Shown here in pieces: positions 33,770-45,697 of a stretch of DNA of 64,000 nucleotides. A program made the translations under genes and the position numbers. The DNA lies in the NCBI GenBank assembly GCA_024516035.1, contig CM044955.1, forward strand, positions 45,398,969 to 45,462,968, written 5' to 3'. Source of the DNA: Bactericera cockerelli. Its lineage: Eukaryota; Arthropoda; Insecta; Hemiptera; Triozidae. The first letter of the stretch is position 1. Every line of letters begins with the position of its first letter. Under the pieces are notes generated by a model. The model was not told where the DNA came from. It ran no database searches and saw nothing but the letters and a program-made list of their open reading frames with translations.

Positions 33770-34255
33770 CATTTAACGCCATTTATTTCCACGCGGCTTC
33801 AAAGTGTTATAACTTTTGTTGTAGATAATATTTTCAGATAATCTTTGTTTTGTACAAAATAAAACAGATCAAGCATTTACACTCAATACAAGAAAAAAAT
33901 TGGGAATTTTTTTGCAACTCATGGAAATAAAAATGTAAACTTTCAAAACACGGGATTTTAGAGGCTTTTAAAACATCCTTAATCTTTTTCCCCCCTCTGA
34001 GTAGGTCATTTTGAAATTGAGATCTTTAGGTACCTGTACTTTGAAGAATCGAATGATAATCAAAATCAACTGTTGGAAGTGTTCTAAATTACCTTTAAAA
34101 ACCAGTGTTTTGGAAGTATGCTTCTTGTGTAAAGTGTAAATTCTTAATCTGTTTTCTTTTATACAAAACAAAAATAATCTGAAAATGTCATCTACATCAG
34201 AAGTTACAAACACTTTGTAGCCAGATGGAAATACACGGCGCCAAAAGGAATAACA
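33770..34255. mobile_element. MITE with ~120-bp inverted arms
   Basis: The left arm (about 33775-33890: 'atttatttccacgcggcttc', 'aaagtgttataacttttg', 'tttgttttgtacaaaataaa') is an imperfect inverted copy of the right arm (about 34125-34255). The centre is about 230 bp. Arm divergence suggests an old insertion. Confidence 0.7.
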
Positions 34256-34633
34256 TTTGCGTTCCACTATTTGTGCCTTCCAGTGTACATCAGACTGGTT
34301 TTAAAAAATCCATATCGGAATTTTTTACATTTTATTGTATATTTACATGTACAATTGTACATATTAAAAGTTATTTGCGTAATACCAAAATTTTATAATG
34401 CATTGTTATCACTTATAATGTACAATTGTACATAGGCACAAATTAATTTATTTATCATGTAAATATATGTATACATACTCGTAACCTTAGGTTACATACC
34501 TAACTATATGACCCCATCACCCCAGGTCGGTTGATAATATATGATAAGGCTAATGGCCAGGTACCTCATTGTACTCGTACCAACTAATAATTTTAAATTA
34601 TAAGAAAATCAAACTTGAGAGGCACGATTAGGT

Positions 34634-37600
34634 TCGATCAGTAAGCAAGTCTTCTCGCCCATCAGAGGGGAGACATACCTAATACGGGATGTGCAAGCAA
34701 CAACACAGACTACAAGCATCTAAAGTAGCCATAACTAGCGTTGATCAGTAAGCAAGTCTTCTCGCCCATTAGGGGGGAGGCATACCTACTACGGGATGTG
34801 CAAGCAACAACACAGACTACAAGCATCTAAAGTAGCCATAACTAGCGTTGATCAGTAAGCAAGTCTTCTCGCCCATTAGAGGGGAGGCATACCTACTACG
34901 GGATGTGCAAGCAACAACACAGACTACAAGCATCTTAAGTAGCTATAACCAGCGTTGATTAGTAAGCAAGTCTTGTCGCCCATCAGAAGGGAGGCATACC
35001 TACTACGGGATCTGCAAGCTACAACACAGACTACAAGCATCTAAAGTAGCCATAACTAGCGTTGATCAGTAAGCAAGTCTTCTCGCCCATTAGAGGGGAG
35101 GCATACCTACTACGGGATGTGCAAGCAACAACACAGACTACAAGCATCTTAAGTAGCTATAACCAGCGTTGATTAGTAAGCAAGTCTTGTCGCCCATCAG
35201 AAGGGAGGCATACCTACTACGGGATCTGCAAGCTACAACACAGACTACAAGCATCTAAAGTAGCCATAACTAGCGTTGATCAGTAAGCAAGTCTTCTCGC
35301 CCATTAGAGGGGAGGCATACCTACTACGGGATGTGCAAGCAACAACACAGACTACAAGCATCTTAAGTAGCTATAACCAGCGTTGATTAGTAAGCAAGTC
35401 TTGTCGCCCATCAGAAGGGAGGCATACCTACTACGGGATGTGCAAGCTACAACACAGACTACAAGCATCTAAAGTAGCCATAACTAGCGTTGATCAGTAA
35501 GCAAGTCTTCTCGCCCATCAGAGGGGAGGCATACCTACTACGGGATCTGCAAGCTACAACACAGACTACAAGCATCTAAAGTAGCCATAACTAGCGTTGA
35601 TCAGTAAGCAAGTCTTCTCGCCCATTAGAGGGGAGGCATACCTACTACGGGATGTGCAAGCAACAACACAGACTACAAGCATCTTAAGTAGCTATAACCA
35701 GCGTTGATTAGTAAGCAAGTCTTGTCGCCCATCAGAAGGGAGGCATACCTACTACGGGATCTGCAAGCTACAACACAGACTACAAGCATCTAAAGTAGCC
35801 ATAACTAGCGTTGATCAGTAAGCAAGTCTTCTCGCCCATCAGAGGGGAGACATACCTAATACGGGATGTGCAAGCAACAACACAGACTACAAGCATCTAA
35901 AGTAGCCATAACTAGCGTTGATCAGTAAGCAAGTCTTCTCGCCCATTAGGGGGAGGCATACCTACTACGGGATGTGCAAGCAACAACACAGACTACAAGC
36001 ATCTAAAGTAGCCATAACTAGCGTTGATCAGTAAGCAAGTCTTCTCGCCCATTAGAGGGGAGGCATACCTACTACGGGATCTGCAAGCTACAACACAGAC
36101 TACAAGCATCTAAAGTAGCCATAACTAGCGTTGATCAGTAAGCAAGTCTTCTCGCCCATTAGAGGGGAGGCATACCTACTACGGGATGTGCAAGCAACAA
36201 CACAGACTACAAGCATCTTAAGTAGCTATAACCAGCGTTGATTAGTAAGCAAGTCTTGTCGCCCATCAGAAGGGAGGCATACCTACTACGGGATGTGCAA
36301 GCTACAACACAGACTACAAGCATCTAAAGTAGCCATAACTAGCGTTGATCAGTAAGCAAGTCTTCTCGCCCATCAGAGGGGAGGCATACCTACTACGGGA
36401 TCTGCAAGCTACAACACAGACTACAAGCATCTAAAGTAGCCATAACTAGCGTTGATCAGTAAGCAAGTCTTCTCGCCCATTAGAGGGGAGGCATACCTAC
36501 TACGGGATGTGCAAGCAACAACACAGACTACAAGCATCTTAAGTAGCTATAACCAGCGTTGATTAGTAAGCAAGTCTTGTCGCCCATCAGAAGGGAGGCA
36601 TACCTACTACGGGATCTGCAAGCTACAACACAGACTACAAGCATCTAAAGTAGCCATAACTAGCGTTGATCAGTAAGCAAGTCTTCTCGCCCATCAGAGG
36701 GGAGACATACCTAATACGGGATGTGCAAGCAACAACACAGACTACAAGCATCTAAAGTAGCCATAACTAGCGTTGATCAGTAAGCAAGTCTTCTCGCCCA
36801 TTAGGGGGGAGGCATACCTACTACGGGATGTGCAAGCAACAACACAGACTACAAGCATCTAAAGTAGCCATAACTAGCGTTGATCAGTAAGCAAGTCTTC
36901 TCGCCCATTAGAGGGGAGGCATACCTACTACGGGATGTGCAAGCAACAACACAGACTACAAGCATCTTAAGTAGCTATAACCAGCGTTGATTAGTAAGCA
37001 AGTCTTGTCGCCCATCAGAAGGGAGGCATACCTACTACGGGATCTGCAAGCTACAACACAGACTACAAGCATCTAAAGTAGCCATAACTAGCGTTGATCA
37101 GTAAGCAAGTCTTCTCGCCCATTAGAGGGGAGGCATACCTACTACGGGATGTGCAAGCAACAACACAGACTACAAGCATCTTAAGTAGCTATAACCAGCG
37201 TTGATTAGTAAGCAAGTCTTGTCGCCCATCAGAAGGGAGGCATACCTACTACGGGATCTGCAAGCTACAACACAGACTACAAGCATCTAAAGTAGCCATA
37301 ACTAGCGTTGATCAGTAAGCAAGTCTTCTCGCCCATTAGAGGGGAGGCATACCTACTACGGGATGTGCAAGCAACAACACAGACTACAAGCATCTTAAGT
37401 AGCTATAACCAGCGTTGATTAGTAAGCAAGTCTTGTCGCCCATCAGAAGGGAGGCATACCTACTACGGGATGTGCAAGCTACAACACAGACTACAAGCAT
37501 CTAAAGTAGCCATAACTAGCGTTGATCAGTAAGCAAGTCTTCTCGCCCATCAGAGGGGAGACATACCTACTACGGGATGTGGAAGCAACAACACAGACTA

Positions 37601-38150
37601 CAAGCATCTAAAGTAGCCATAACTAGCGTTGATCAGTAAGCAAGTCTTCTCGCCCATCAGAGGGGAGGACATACCTACTACGGGATGTGGAAGCAACAAC
37701 ACAGACTACAAGCATCTAAAGTAGCCATAACTAGCGTTGATCAGTAAGCAAGTCTTCTCGCCCATCAGAGGGGAGGCATACCTACTACGGGATTGCAAGC
37801 ACAACACAGACTACAAGCATCTAAAGTAGCATAACTAGCGTTGTCAGTAAGCAAGTCTTCTCGCCCATCAGAGGGAAGGCATACCTACTACGGGATATGC
37901 AAGCTAAAACACAGACTATACAAGCATCTAAAGTAGCTATAACTAGCGTTGGATCAGAAAGCAAGTCTTCTCGCCCATCAGAGGGAAGGCATACCTACTA
38001 CGGGATGTGCAAGCACAACAAGACTACAGCATCTAAAGTAGCTATACCAGCGTTGATCGTTAGCAAGTCTTCTCGCCCATCAAGGGGAGCATACTACTAC
38101 GGGATGTCAGCTACAACAGAGATACAGCATCAAAAGTAGCTTAACCAGCG
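34634..38150. repeat. 107-bp satellite derived from a SINE body, about 33 units
   Basis: 'agtaagcaagtcttctcgcc' recurs every 107 bp. The unit segments 'cttctcgcccatcagagggg', 'acatacctactacgggatg' and 'caacacagactacaagc' match the body of the tRNA-SINE at 11405-11722. Unit variants alternate, and marker variants ('gacatacctaatacggg' at 34672, 35849 and 36704) show higher-order blocks of 11 and 8 units. The last units from about 37780 decay. It lies in LpR intron 2. Confidence 0.95.
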
Positions 38151-38154
38151 CCAG

Positions 38155-38415
38155 GCGCCAGCATCGATGGCACGTTGAATACTCGAGTTCTCATTCAGTC
38201 AATGAAGTTAAGTACGTTAGGACTCCAGCGGTAGACTTGGAGGTGACCGTTCAATTCGAACCTCACATAATACTGGCTTATTCCCAGCCCCACTCCGGCT
38301 GGGTAAAGTTAATTTGAGTAGCTGGTTTGTTTATCCAGCAAATGTTGAGTAAAATTCCCGTCGTGATATAACCTTATAGTTGAAAGCGACGATATAAAAG
38401 CCAAATAAACAAAAG
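38155..38415 (+). mobile_element. 5S rRNA-derived SINE, full length
   Basis: The head follows 5S rRNA over about 85 bp: 'gcacgttgaatactcgag', 'ttctcattcagtcaatgaag', 'ttaagtacgttaggac' and 'acttggaggtgaccgttc'. Then come 'ttcgaacctcacataatac', the 'ggctgggtaaagttaattt' body, 'cccgtcgtgatataacc' and an A-rich end. It sits directly at the right end of the 107-bp satellite. Confidence 0.72.
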
Positions 38416-38462
38416 CCTTTCTATATTTTAGCAGGAGGGATACTTTGTCAAAACGTCATACT

Positions 38463-38730
38463 TGAGAAAAAGATAAACACTTGTCTTCACTCGACAGAAA
38501 TTTGAAATATGAACAATTATACATATTTATTAAGGAAACTACTATAAAAGTTCACAGAGTCGACATGTTTTGCCCACTCCTGTAGGGATTTTCAAGACAA
38601 CTTGAAATGTTGTCTTGAATATTCCTACAGGAGTCGACTGTGTGAATATTTATAGTTGTTTCCTTAATAAATATAACTGTTCATATTTCAAATTTCTGTC
38701 GAGTGAAGACAAGTGTTTATCTTTTTCTCA
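38463..38730. mobile_element. Foldback element with ~125-bp arms
   Basis: The outer arms share 'tgagaaaaagataaacactt' and 'gtcttcactcgacagaaat', inverted at the right end. A second inner hairpin 'caagacaacttgaaatgttgtcttg' region (38591-38616) forms the centre. The arms are highly similar, so the insertion is probably recent. Confidence 0.88.
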
Positions 38731-38739
38731 AAAAAGCTT

Positions 38740-39738
38740 TTCTCATCAAAACATTCCAAGTTGTCACATGGTGTTCAGCTAGCCGACTGCAACAGACTGC
38801 GCACTAAAACAAGCGCATTAGTCCGATTCACTTTCCATGGTCGTGTTCCAGCTGACTTAGTCGAAAGGGCACGTGGTTTTCCGAATCGTCAAACATTAGT
38901 TCAAACACCGGCAAACCTATACAAACCTAAAGGTTTGAAATCTAACATTTTTTCTTTATGTATACTCGTACATCAGTTCAGTCTATTCTTTATGGCTTTA
39001 TTGTTTTTTTCATTATCTCTCTTTGCTCTCTTTCGATGTATGGCACACAATGTACTTTCCTTTTTTCTCTCAATTTATATGGCACACATTCAATGTTCTT
39101 CTGGGAAAACATAGCTCAATTGCTACATTATATCAGCAATAATAATATACTCTATTCGACTAGATACCTTCACGACTATACATTTCATGCTTCTCCGAAT
39201 TTATACCTTTTCCGCTTTCTTCACTCGTTTACTGTTTTCATCGATATCTTCTTTTATGTCTTTCAGAGTGAGCTCTTTATCCGCCCTTTCTTTGTATTGC
39301 TGATTTAGCTGTTGTACTTTTCAGATTGAATTATCGCTTCAAGTTTCAGTAGATAGAAGAAAAAGGAACTGTTCCCCTCTCTTCCTATTTCCGTAGATTA
39401 CCAAAAGCACACTTCGTGTAATGAACTCGTCAAGCACTTTTCTGATATCTTTTTTCGATATCAGAAAAGTGCTTATATTGAAAAAGCGTCGTTATTTAAT
39501 TTCCTATTAAAAGTTCAGAATTCAAAATTTAAAACAAATAAAAACTCCCTTATTGGTAGTTTTTTTTTCTATGAACTAATAAACTTGTATAAAACTACGT
39601 TCTTAACTACTACTAATACTACTACTCTTTAGGTTTTCTAAAATTAGAGTGCAGAAAAAGTAGCGTGCACAAAACCATAGATTTTTTTATTCAAGTTTAG
39701 TTCAATGTCTAGGTACTTGTGTTTTTTTCTTTTCAGAT
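38740..39738. other. Intronic interval without genes
   Basis: T-rich sequence. The frames at 38713-39308 are Phe/Leu/Ser-rich with no signal, domain or splice support. It contains the hairpin at 39432-39474. Confidence 0.5.
39432..39474. repeat. Perfect hairpin, 18-bp arms, 7-nt loop
   Basis: AAGCACTTTTCTGATATC at 39432-39449 is exactly inverted at 39457-39474. Because it is followed by A/T-rich sequence rather than a defined precursor, I only call it a hairpin. Confidence 0.85.
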
Positions 39739-39739
39739 G

Positions 39740-39740
39740 G

Positions 39741-39772
<32 letters not shown>
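39740..39772. repeat. Poly-T run
   Basis: About 33 consecutive T. It could be the tail of an inverted retroelement, but no body is recognised next to it. Confidence 0.9.
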
Positions 39773-39774
<2 letters not shown>

Positions 39775-40244
39775 AATTGAGAATAATATTGTAAAGGCAT
39801 TTCTTTTTAAATTAAATATCGACGCTTTTTCTGTATTTAAACAAAAAATAAGTATCTCAATACCAGTAGGTAGGGTTAGGAAAAATTAAAGCAGGGCCAT
39901 GCACCTCAAAAAAGAGCTAGGGTTAGACAAAATGATAATGAAAAATTATAAAAGCCATGGGAAAGCCATCAGCTGGTGCCTGCTTCTTGGACGAAGTGCT
40001 CGCCTACCGGAGAGTTTGATATCCGAAAGAAGAGAGAGGAATTATATTTCTTCCTGAAATTGCAGTTTGAATATTTTATCACCGACTTTTCGCTCTGCTT
40101 CTTACGTTCCGCAATCTGAGAAAATTGGAAAATAGCAGTTGAGAATAAATCTCTAAATACAGTATATGGCAAAAGTCCCTGCAAATTCCCTTGTAATCCA
40201 GGTAGCTTATAAGGATTCATCATCATAGGGTGGCGTCATCGCCG

Positions 40245-40385
40245 TCATCAAGCACGATAGTAGCCAGACAGTGGAGGAATTACTCAGCATTTCTACCACT
40301 GTCTTTACAAGGAGGCTAATAATTGACAAGGGCGTACACAGAACCAAGCCAATGCTGGTCTACTCCCTGTTTATACTGGTTCAAA
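40245..40385 (-). repeat. Unclassified interspersed repeat, inverted copy
   Basis: Inverse of 2820-2960: 'ccagacagtggaggaattac', 'gtctttacaaggaggctaat', 'gtacacagaaccaagcc' and 'ggtctactccctgtttata'. Confidence 0.65.
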
Positions 40386-40389
40386 ACCC

Positions 40390-41374
40390 ACCCTATACAT
40401 AAACTTCTTAGTTATTTGATACTTTGACCACATATGGCATCAAAACAACTACTATAGTCAAGGTTCCTCTTCAGTTCCAATGGGGTAGTATAAACAATTA
40501 ATTACTATTATTATTATTTTATATTGTGTGTCTCAAATGTCCCTGCCCTTTGTCCATAGTAAATATAAATCTTGAATCCTTCTCTTATAGTACTTCCGAT
40601 AAATTTCTAATATGAAAAATCGGAAGTACTGTGTTAGTTTTTGTAAAAAAAATTATATTTCTGGACGTTTTTTAACCTCCACAGCAACTTTAGTTTTGTG
40701 TCTGTCTGTCGGTTAAAAACATTCCTTGTTCCGTGCAAATTCCGTGCAAATCTCAGAAACTACTGAACGGATTTTGATGAAATTTTGTAAACATATAGGA
40801 GACATTCTGTAGACAGTCCCATATTACTTCCAACTAGCGGTTCTTGTTGTTTTTGTAGAATCTAAAATGTAGGAAAAATGGTACTCTCCCATATAAAACA
40901 AATTTGAAGAAAATCGGTTTTCTGGTTTTGGAGATACAAGTGATTTAGTATAAAATCTCAAAATTGCCACGTGTTTACAATCATAAGGAAATATTGTGTG
41001 CATCATTGGCAGTGTTTTTTTTTTTAATTTCTATTGCGTTTAAGGTATAATGAAATAGAAAGTTTTGTTTTATATTGATTAAACTCACTTTTTTTTAACA
41101 GGTTCAGAAATATTATCATCAGTTCAATTTCCAAAATGAATTTGCTAAGTTTGTCATGTGTCATTTTCTGCAGGCCACAATACATCTCGACTGACCATAA
41201 AAACTTTAATTTTAATACCATACCACAAAAAACTCAATTTCTCAGTCTTCCTTTATTCACTACCAGATGCTGTCAAAATTAAGGATTTTTTGTATTTGTA
41301 ATGTAGGTATTATTGTTTAAGGACTAATGGATGTGGATGTATTAACTTTATAAAACAATAAAAAAATCTTTCAG
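40390..41374. other. Intronic interval without genes
   Basis: AT-rich. An 'aaatcggaagtactgtgttag' stretch with 'gtgtctgtctgtcggtt' (40610-40800) resembles the style of the other interspersed repeats but has no second copy here. Confidence 0.45.
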
Positions 41375-41497
41375 TGTTGAAGCCCTGCAAATCCGCGAAC
41401 ATGTTCCGTTGTTCAGCAGGCAACTGCATATCCAAGTATTGGGTGTGTGACCACCACGAGGACTGTTTGGATGGCTCTGACGAGAGAGGCTGCAGGA
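41375..41497 (+). CDS. LpR: LpR exon 3, LDLa repeat 2
   Basis: Acceptor ctttcag|TGTTGAAG, donor CAGGA|gtgagt. 123 bases, phase 1 to 1. One LDLa module: [33 protein letters not shown]. The six Cys and the DGSDE cluster are intact. Confidence 0.93.
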
Positions 41498-41701
41498 GTG
41501 AGTCCACATGCACGGGAAAGGGGTGGCCGGAATGACGGACCTAGATTGGTTTTGGTTTTGGCATTGGTATTTTATTCCAACAAGTTGGACATTCAAATAC
41601 TAACATATTTCAATAAAATTATAACACGAGACTATGGACCTTGTTCTCTGGCCTATATCATAGTCACAATAATGCAAGCTCAACTTGCTTAAATCGGACT
41701 T

Positions 41702-41836
41702 TTAGGGCGGAATTAATAGACGTTTTTGTAATACCTCTGTGCCGCTAAGTCACGAATCGCGTACTGTGTAAGATAGGGAAAACCGACACTTACCAACGAC
41801 TTAAGTTATTGATGTTGTCTATTAATTCCGCCCTTA
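41702..41836. mobile_element. 135-bp MITE, TTAGGGCGGAATTAATAGAC ends
   Basis: The ends ttagggcggaattaatagac and gtctattaattccgccctta are perfect inverted repeats. A second copy of identical length is at 59171-59305 in the opposite orientation. TTA is repeated at both borders. Confidence 0.88.
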
Positions 41837-41997
41837 ATAATTTTGACCAGCTTAAGACAAGTTTCTTCCTTATTCAAGGACTAATCTGTTGGACATAGCT
41901 GCTCTCAAAATTTTTGATGTAGACAATTAATCTATTGGTACTCAATAAAAAGGAAAAATTGAGAATCTGGAGTAGTAGCCAGCTCAGGGCTGGACAA

Positions 41998-42840
41998 AGT
42001 TTGCAAGGCCGTGCTGACAGTAAGCTGTGCAAGGCTGTGCTGACAGTAAGCTGTGCAAGGCTGTGCTGACAGTAAGCTGTGCAAGGCTGCGCTGACAGTA
42101 AGCTGTGCAAGGCCGTGCTGACAGTAAGCTGTGCTGTGCAAGTAGCTGTGAGTGCTGACAGTAAGCTGTGCAAGGCTGTGCTGACAGTAAGCTGTGCAAG
42201 GCTGTGCTGACAGTAAGCTGTGCAAGGCTGTGCTGACAGTAAGCTGTGCAAGGCTGTGCTGACAGTAAGCTGTGCAAGGCTGTGCTGACAGTAAGCTGTG
42301 CAAGGCTGTGCTGACAGTAAGCTGTGCAAGGCTGTGCTGACAGTAAGCTGTGCAAGGCTGTGCTGACAGTAAGCTGTGCAAGGCTGTGCTGACAGTAAGC
42401 TGTGCAAGGCTGTGCTGACAGTAAGCTGTGCAAGGCTGTGCTGACAGTAAGCTGTGCAAGGCTGTGCTGACAGTAAGCTGTGCAAGGCTGTGCTGACAGT
42501 AAGCTGTGCAAGGGCTGTGCTGACAGTAAGCTGTGCAAGGCTGTGCTGACAGTAAGCTGTGCAAGGCTGTGCTGACAGTAAGCTGTGCAAGGCTGTGCTG
42601 ACAGTAAGCTGTGCAAGGCTGTGCTGACAGTAAGCTGTGCAAGGCTGTGCTGACAGTAAGCTGTGCAAGGCTGTGCTGACAGTAAGCTGTGCAAGGCTGT
42701 GCTGACAGTAAGCTGTGCAAGGCTGTGCTGACAGTAAGCTGTGCAAGGCTGCGCTGACAGTAAGCTGTGCAAGGCTGTGCTGACAGTAAGCTGTGCAAGG
42801 CTGTGCTGACAGTAAGTTGTGCAAGGCGCTGGCTGACAGT
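41998..42840. repeat. 26-bp tandem array in intron 3
   Basis: About 30 units of 'gctgtgctgacagtaa' plus 'gctgtgcaag', with one irregular, longer stretch at about 42118-42165. Each unit contains ACAGTAAGC, a passable 5' splice-site match. The three long minus-strand frames across it follow from the 26-bp period and are not genes. Confidence 0.95.
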
Positions 42841-43289
42841 CTACACACGACGCAACTAAATGTGAACTGGGTTCAACTGGCTTGCGAATTTCGGGAACTG
42901 GTGTCTCAAACCCGAGAGAAACAATTTTATTTTTTATGTAACAAACAAAGTGAACTGCAAGCATTTAACTGGTTGCTTGACACACAGCATATTCATCAAA
43001 AGATCTTGTCTTCATTTCCTTGAGTCTCAAACCAATGAAATTGGTTTGAGTCTCAGTTTCACATTTTCGAACGTTCCAATAATAATTAAATCTCTTATTT
43101 GATAATATTATGCGAATATGCTCGGAAGTAAAATTGAAATAAAGGATGGATACTTCTTACAACTCAGGGCTGGGTTGAAAAAAATAATGCATGAGCAAAG
43201 AACTCCAACATTGTAGGTTTGTCTAATTTATTATTGGGATATTTTTACTTACGGAATTCATAAATCCTCCTCAAGTGTGAAGGTGCCCT
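42841..43289. other. Intronic interval
   Basis: No gene or repeat recognised, apart from a short self-complementary 'aatgaaattggtttgagtctc' region near 43020-43055. Confidence 0.45.
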
Positions 43290-43510
43290 GACCTGCGAAT
43301 CGTCATGGTAAGAGCGGACAGATTCTCGCTTACCATGCGGAAGATCAAGGGTTCGAATCGCAGAGCCGACAAATGGTCAACAAAAGTGTTGACCCAGCAC
43401 CTATATGTATAGGAATTACTATGTCTTATGTCACTTCTTGGCATGGGATAGGCAGAGCGTCCTTTCATTGCTACAAAATACAGGAAGCTATGGAGCGTTC
43501 ATCCTTATAA
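43290..43510 (+). mobile_element. tRNA-derived SINE, type I, diverged
   Basis: 'cttaccatgcggaagatc', B box 'agggttcgaatcgc', 'agagccgacaaatgg', 'gtgttgacccagcacctat' and 'ggagcgttcatccttata' align in order with the copy at 11405-11722. Part of the body that formed the satellite is missing here. Confidence 0.75.
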
Positions 43511-43539
43511 AACTTACACTTCTACTTCCTCTATCACAA

Positions 43540-44010
43540 TTCTACCATACCCCTACTAAGAATAAGACCATAATCCTACTAAGAATAAAACCATACTTTT
43601 ACTAAGAATAAGACCATACTCCTACTTAGAATAAAACCATACTCCTACTAAGAATAAGACCATACTCCTACTAAGAATAAGACCATACCCCTAATTAGAA
43701 TAAGACCATACTCCTATTGATAATGAGACCACACTCCTACTAAGAATAAGACCACACTCCTACTAAAAATAATACCATACTCCTACTACTAAGAAATAAG
43801 ACCATACTCCTACTAAGAATAAGACCATACACTCCTACTAAGAATATGACCATACTCCTACTAAGAATAAGACCATACTCCTACTAAGAATAAGACCATA
43901 CTCCTACTAAGAATAAGACCATACTCCTACTAAGAATATGACCATACTCCTACTAAGAATAAGACCATACTCCTACTAAGAATAAGACCATACTTCTACT
44001 AAGAATAAAA
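43540..44010. repeat. 23-bp tandem array, about 20 units
   Basis: The unit is 'ctactaagaataagaccata' plus 'ctc', with small variants. It begins right after the SINE and ends about 145 bp before exon 4. Confidence 0.93.
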
Positions 44011-44154
44011 CCATATTTGATACTAGCCTCGATAGTTGATTTTACACCCAGGAGAGGAGGATCTATGAATTCCGTTCTCTCATTCTGCGGGTTGGGGCTT
44101 CTTCGCATGGGTTGCATCAGGTTTTTTCGGAATGCGCCGCATTTTCTGTTCCAG

Positions 44155-44277
44155 AGAAGCGGACGTGCGGCCCTGAGGAGTTCACCTGCCGCAGCAGCCG
44201 CGGCGAATGCGTCCCGCTCACGTGGATGTGCGACGATAATCCGGATTGTTCTGACGCTTCGGACGAGAAAACGTGCA
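44155..44277 (+). CDS. LpR: LpR exon 4, LDLa repeat 3
   Basis: Acceptor tgttccag|AGAAGCGG, donor TGCA|gtaaga. 123 bases, phase 1 to 1. [32 protein letters not shown]. The usual DGSDE is DASDE, a mild change that keeps the calcium-binding acids. The exon is far GC-richer than its introns. Confidence 0.93.
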
Positions 44278-44357
44278 GTAAGACGCTTTATCCCTCTCAC
44301 TCCTTGTGTTGTCTGTCCGTCTTTTTTTCTCTCCGAATAAGCTAACCCATTCTACTT

Positions 44358-44600
44358 TAACGTTTAGTGTTGTAAATGAAAGAGTACTTTTTAGAACTTG
44401 TCAAATTTGGTCTAGCTATGTCCGAAACACTGTTTTCTTTGATGTGCATACAACACAAACAAAGAAAAATACCAGTAGTTTAATGTTGTAAATCAAAGAG
44501 TACTTTTTAGATCTTGTCAAATTTTGGTCTAGCTCTCCGAAACACTGTTTTCTTTGATGTGCATACAAAACAAACAAAGAAAAATACCAGTAGTTAGTTC
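44358..44600. repeat. ~120-bp direct duplication
   Basis: 'gaaagagtactttttagaac' to 'aaagaaaaataccagtagtt' occurs twice in tandem (about 44363-44480 and 44485-44595) with few differences. Confidence 0.85.
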
Positions 44601-45697
44601 AAAAATGTCATTGAAATAAATACTCTTACTTGTGCATTAATTGTATTGTGAAGTACTTAGAGTCAGATATTTTACCTGCTGATGAGAGCAAATAAGCTCG
44701 AAACAGCTGTCCAGGTATGTTCTGATATTCATGTTGTACATCTAATACAACTTCTCACTTGTCTGTCTATACTGATATATATTTTTCTTCTTTTTTGACA
44801 AGTTTCCTTGTTCTCAATGGTAAAGTGTGGTTTCAGGCGTCCGTGCCATCATATTTTATGATATTTTACATCTTGAATGAGTAATAACTTTTGCAATTGC
44901 CTACTTTAAACCAATAAAAGTCATTTGCTTCGAACGGCAATAACATAGAAAATGAGGGAAAAAAATAGTGAAATTTAGTTTCAGTAGGTACTCTAGGGTA
45001 AACAATGTATTGATTACTTTTCTACTATAAACAATAGATTTCCTTAATAATGGGCCAACTGATAACCGCAATTGAGCAAAGGCAAAAGTTTAGTGGACCG
45101 GCCCGAATGACCCTCTTCAATCCAAGAAGTGTCCGTAGTGGGGGGGCCTTGACCCTGATGCTCTGAAACATTTTAACTAAAAAATAATAATAAGGATTTT
45201 TTTGAAGATACGGACACATCACTTTCTCTCGAAGAAGCGTAATCGAACTTCCAGGAGAAATATTCTGAGATTTTCTTACGTACCTCTCGCACCACTTCCG
45301 TTAATTATTGATATTGTGTCTCTGATAAGGGACAGTCTTTTCTTTTCCTTGCTTGTTTTCATCCTAACTTTTATTTAGCCTTTTATAATAAAGAAAAATC
45401 TGTATGTTATTGTTTTATATTTGCCCTTTGCTTTTAAATATTCAGTTCATGTACAATCTGCATGTTTTTCAAGTAATGTGAGTATTTGGCAGTAAAATTG
45501 GGGTGTGGATCTAGCCACTTTTAATCAATAGATACCCGAGCAATGTCTGGAAACTTCTGACTATATCCTAAGATAAGCTTTCTGAGTAAGTTGGAAATTT
45601 TGCACGGTGAACTGGGGTAATAAAACCTTATTTAGAGTGTTGTCAATTTTTGGAACCGAACACCATGTTGGGGCCAAGGGAGTCAAGATAATTTTTT
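44601..45697. other. Intronic interval without genes
   Basis: Contains 'tcatttgctctcatcagc'-like sequence ('gctgatgagagcaaataagc', 44680-44700) that is found inverted at 58240-58262 together with 'acagctgtccaggtatgtt', so a small dispersed repeat. Otherwise nothing is recognised. Confidence 0.5.

Noticed and set aside
39432..39474. microRNA precursor
   Set aside because: Arms of only 18 bp, a T-rich loop and no flanking stem, so too short for a canonical precursor.
41874..42964. Three minus-strand frames of 290-330 codons
   Set aside because: Periodic translations of the 26-bp array in all three frames, with no independent coding evidence.
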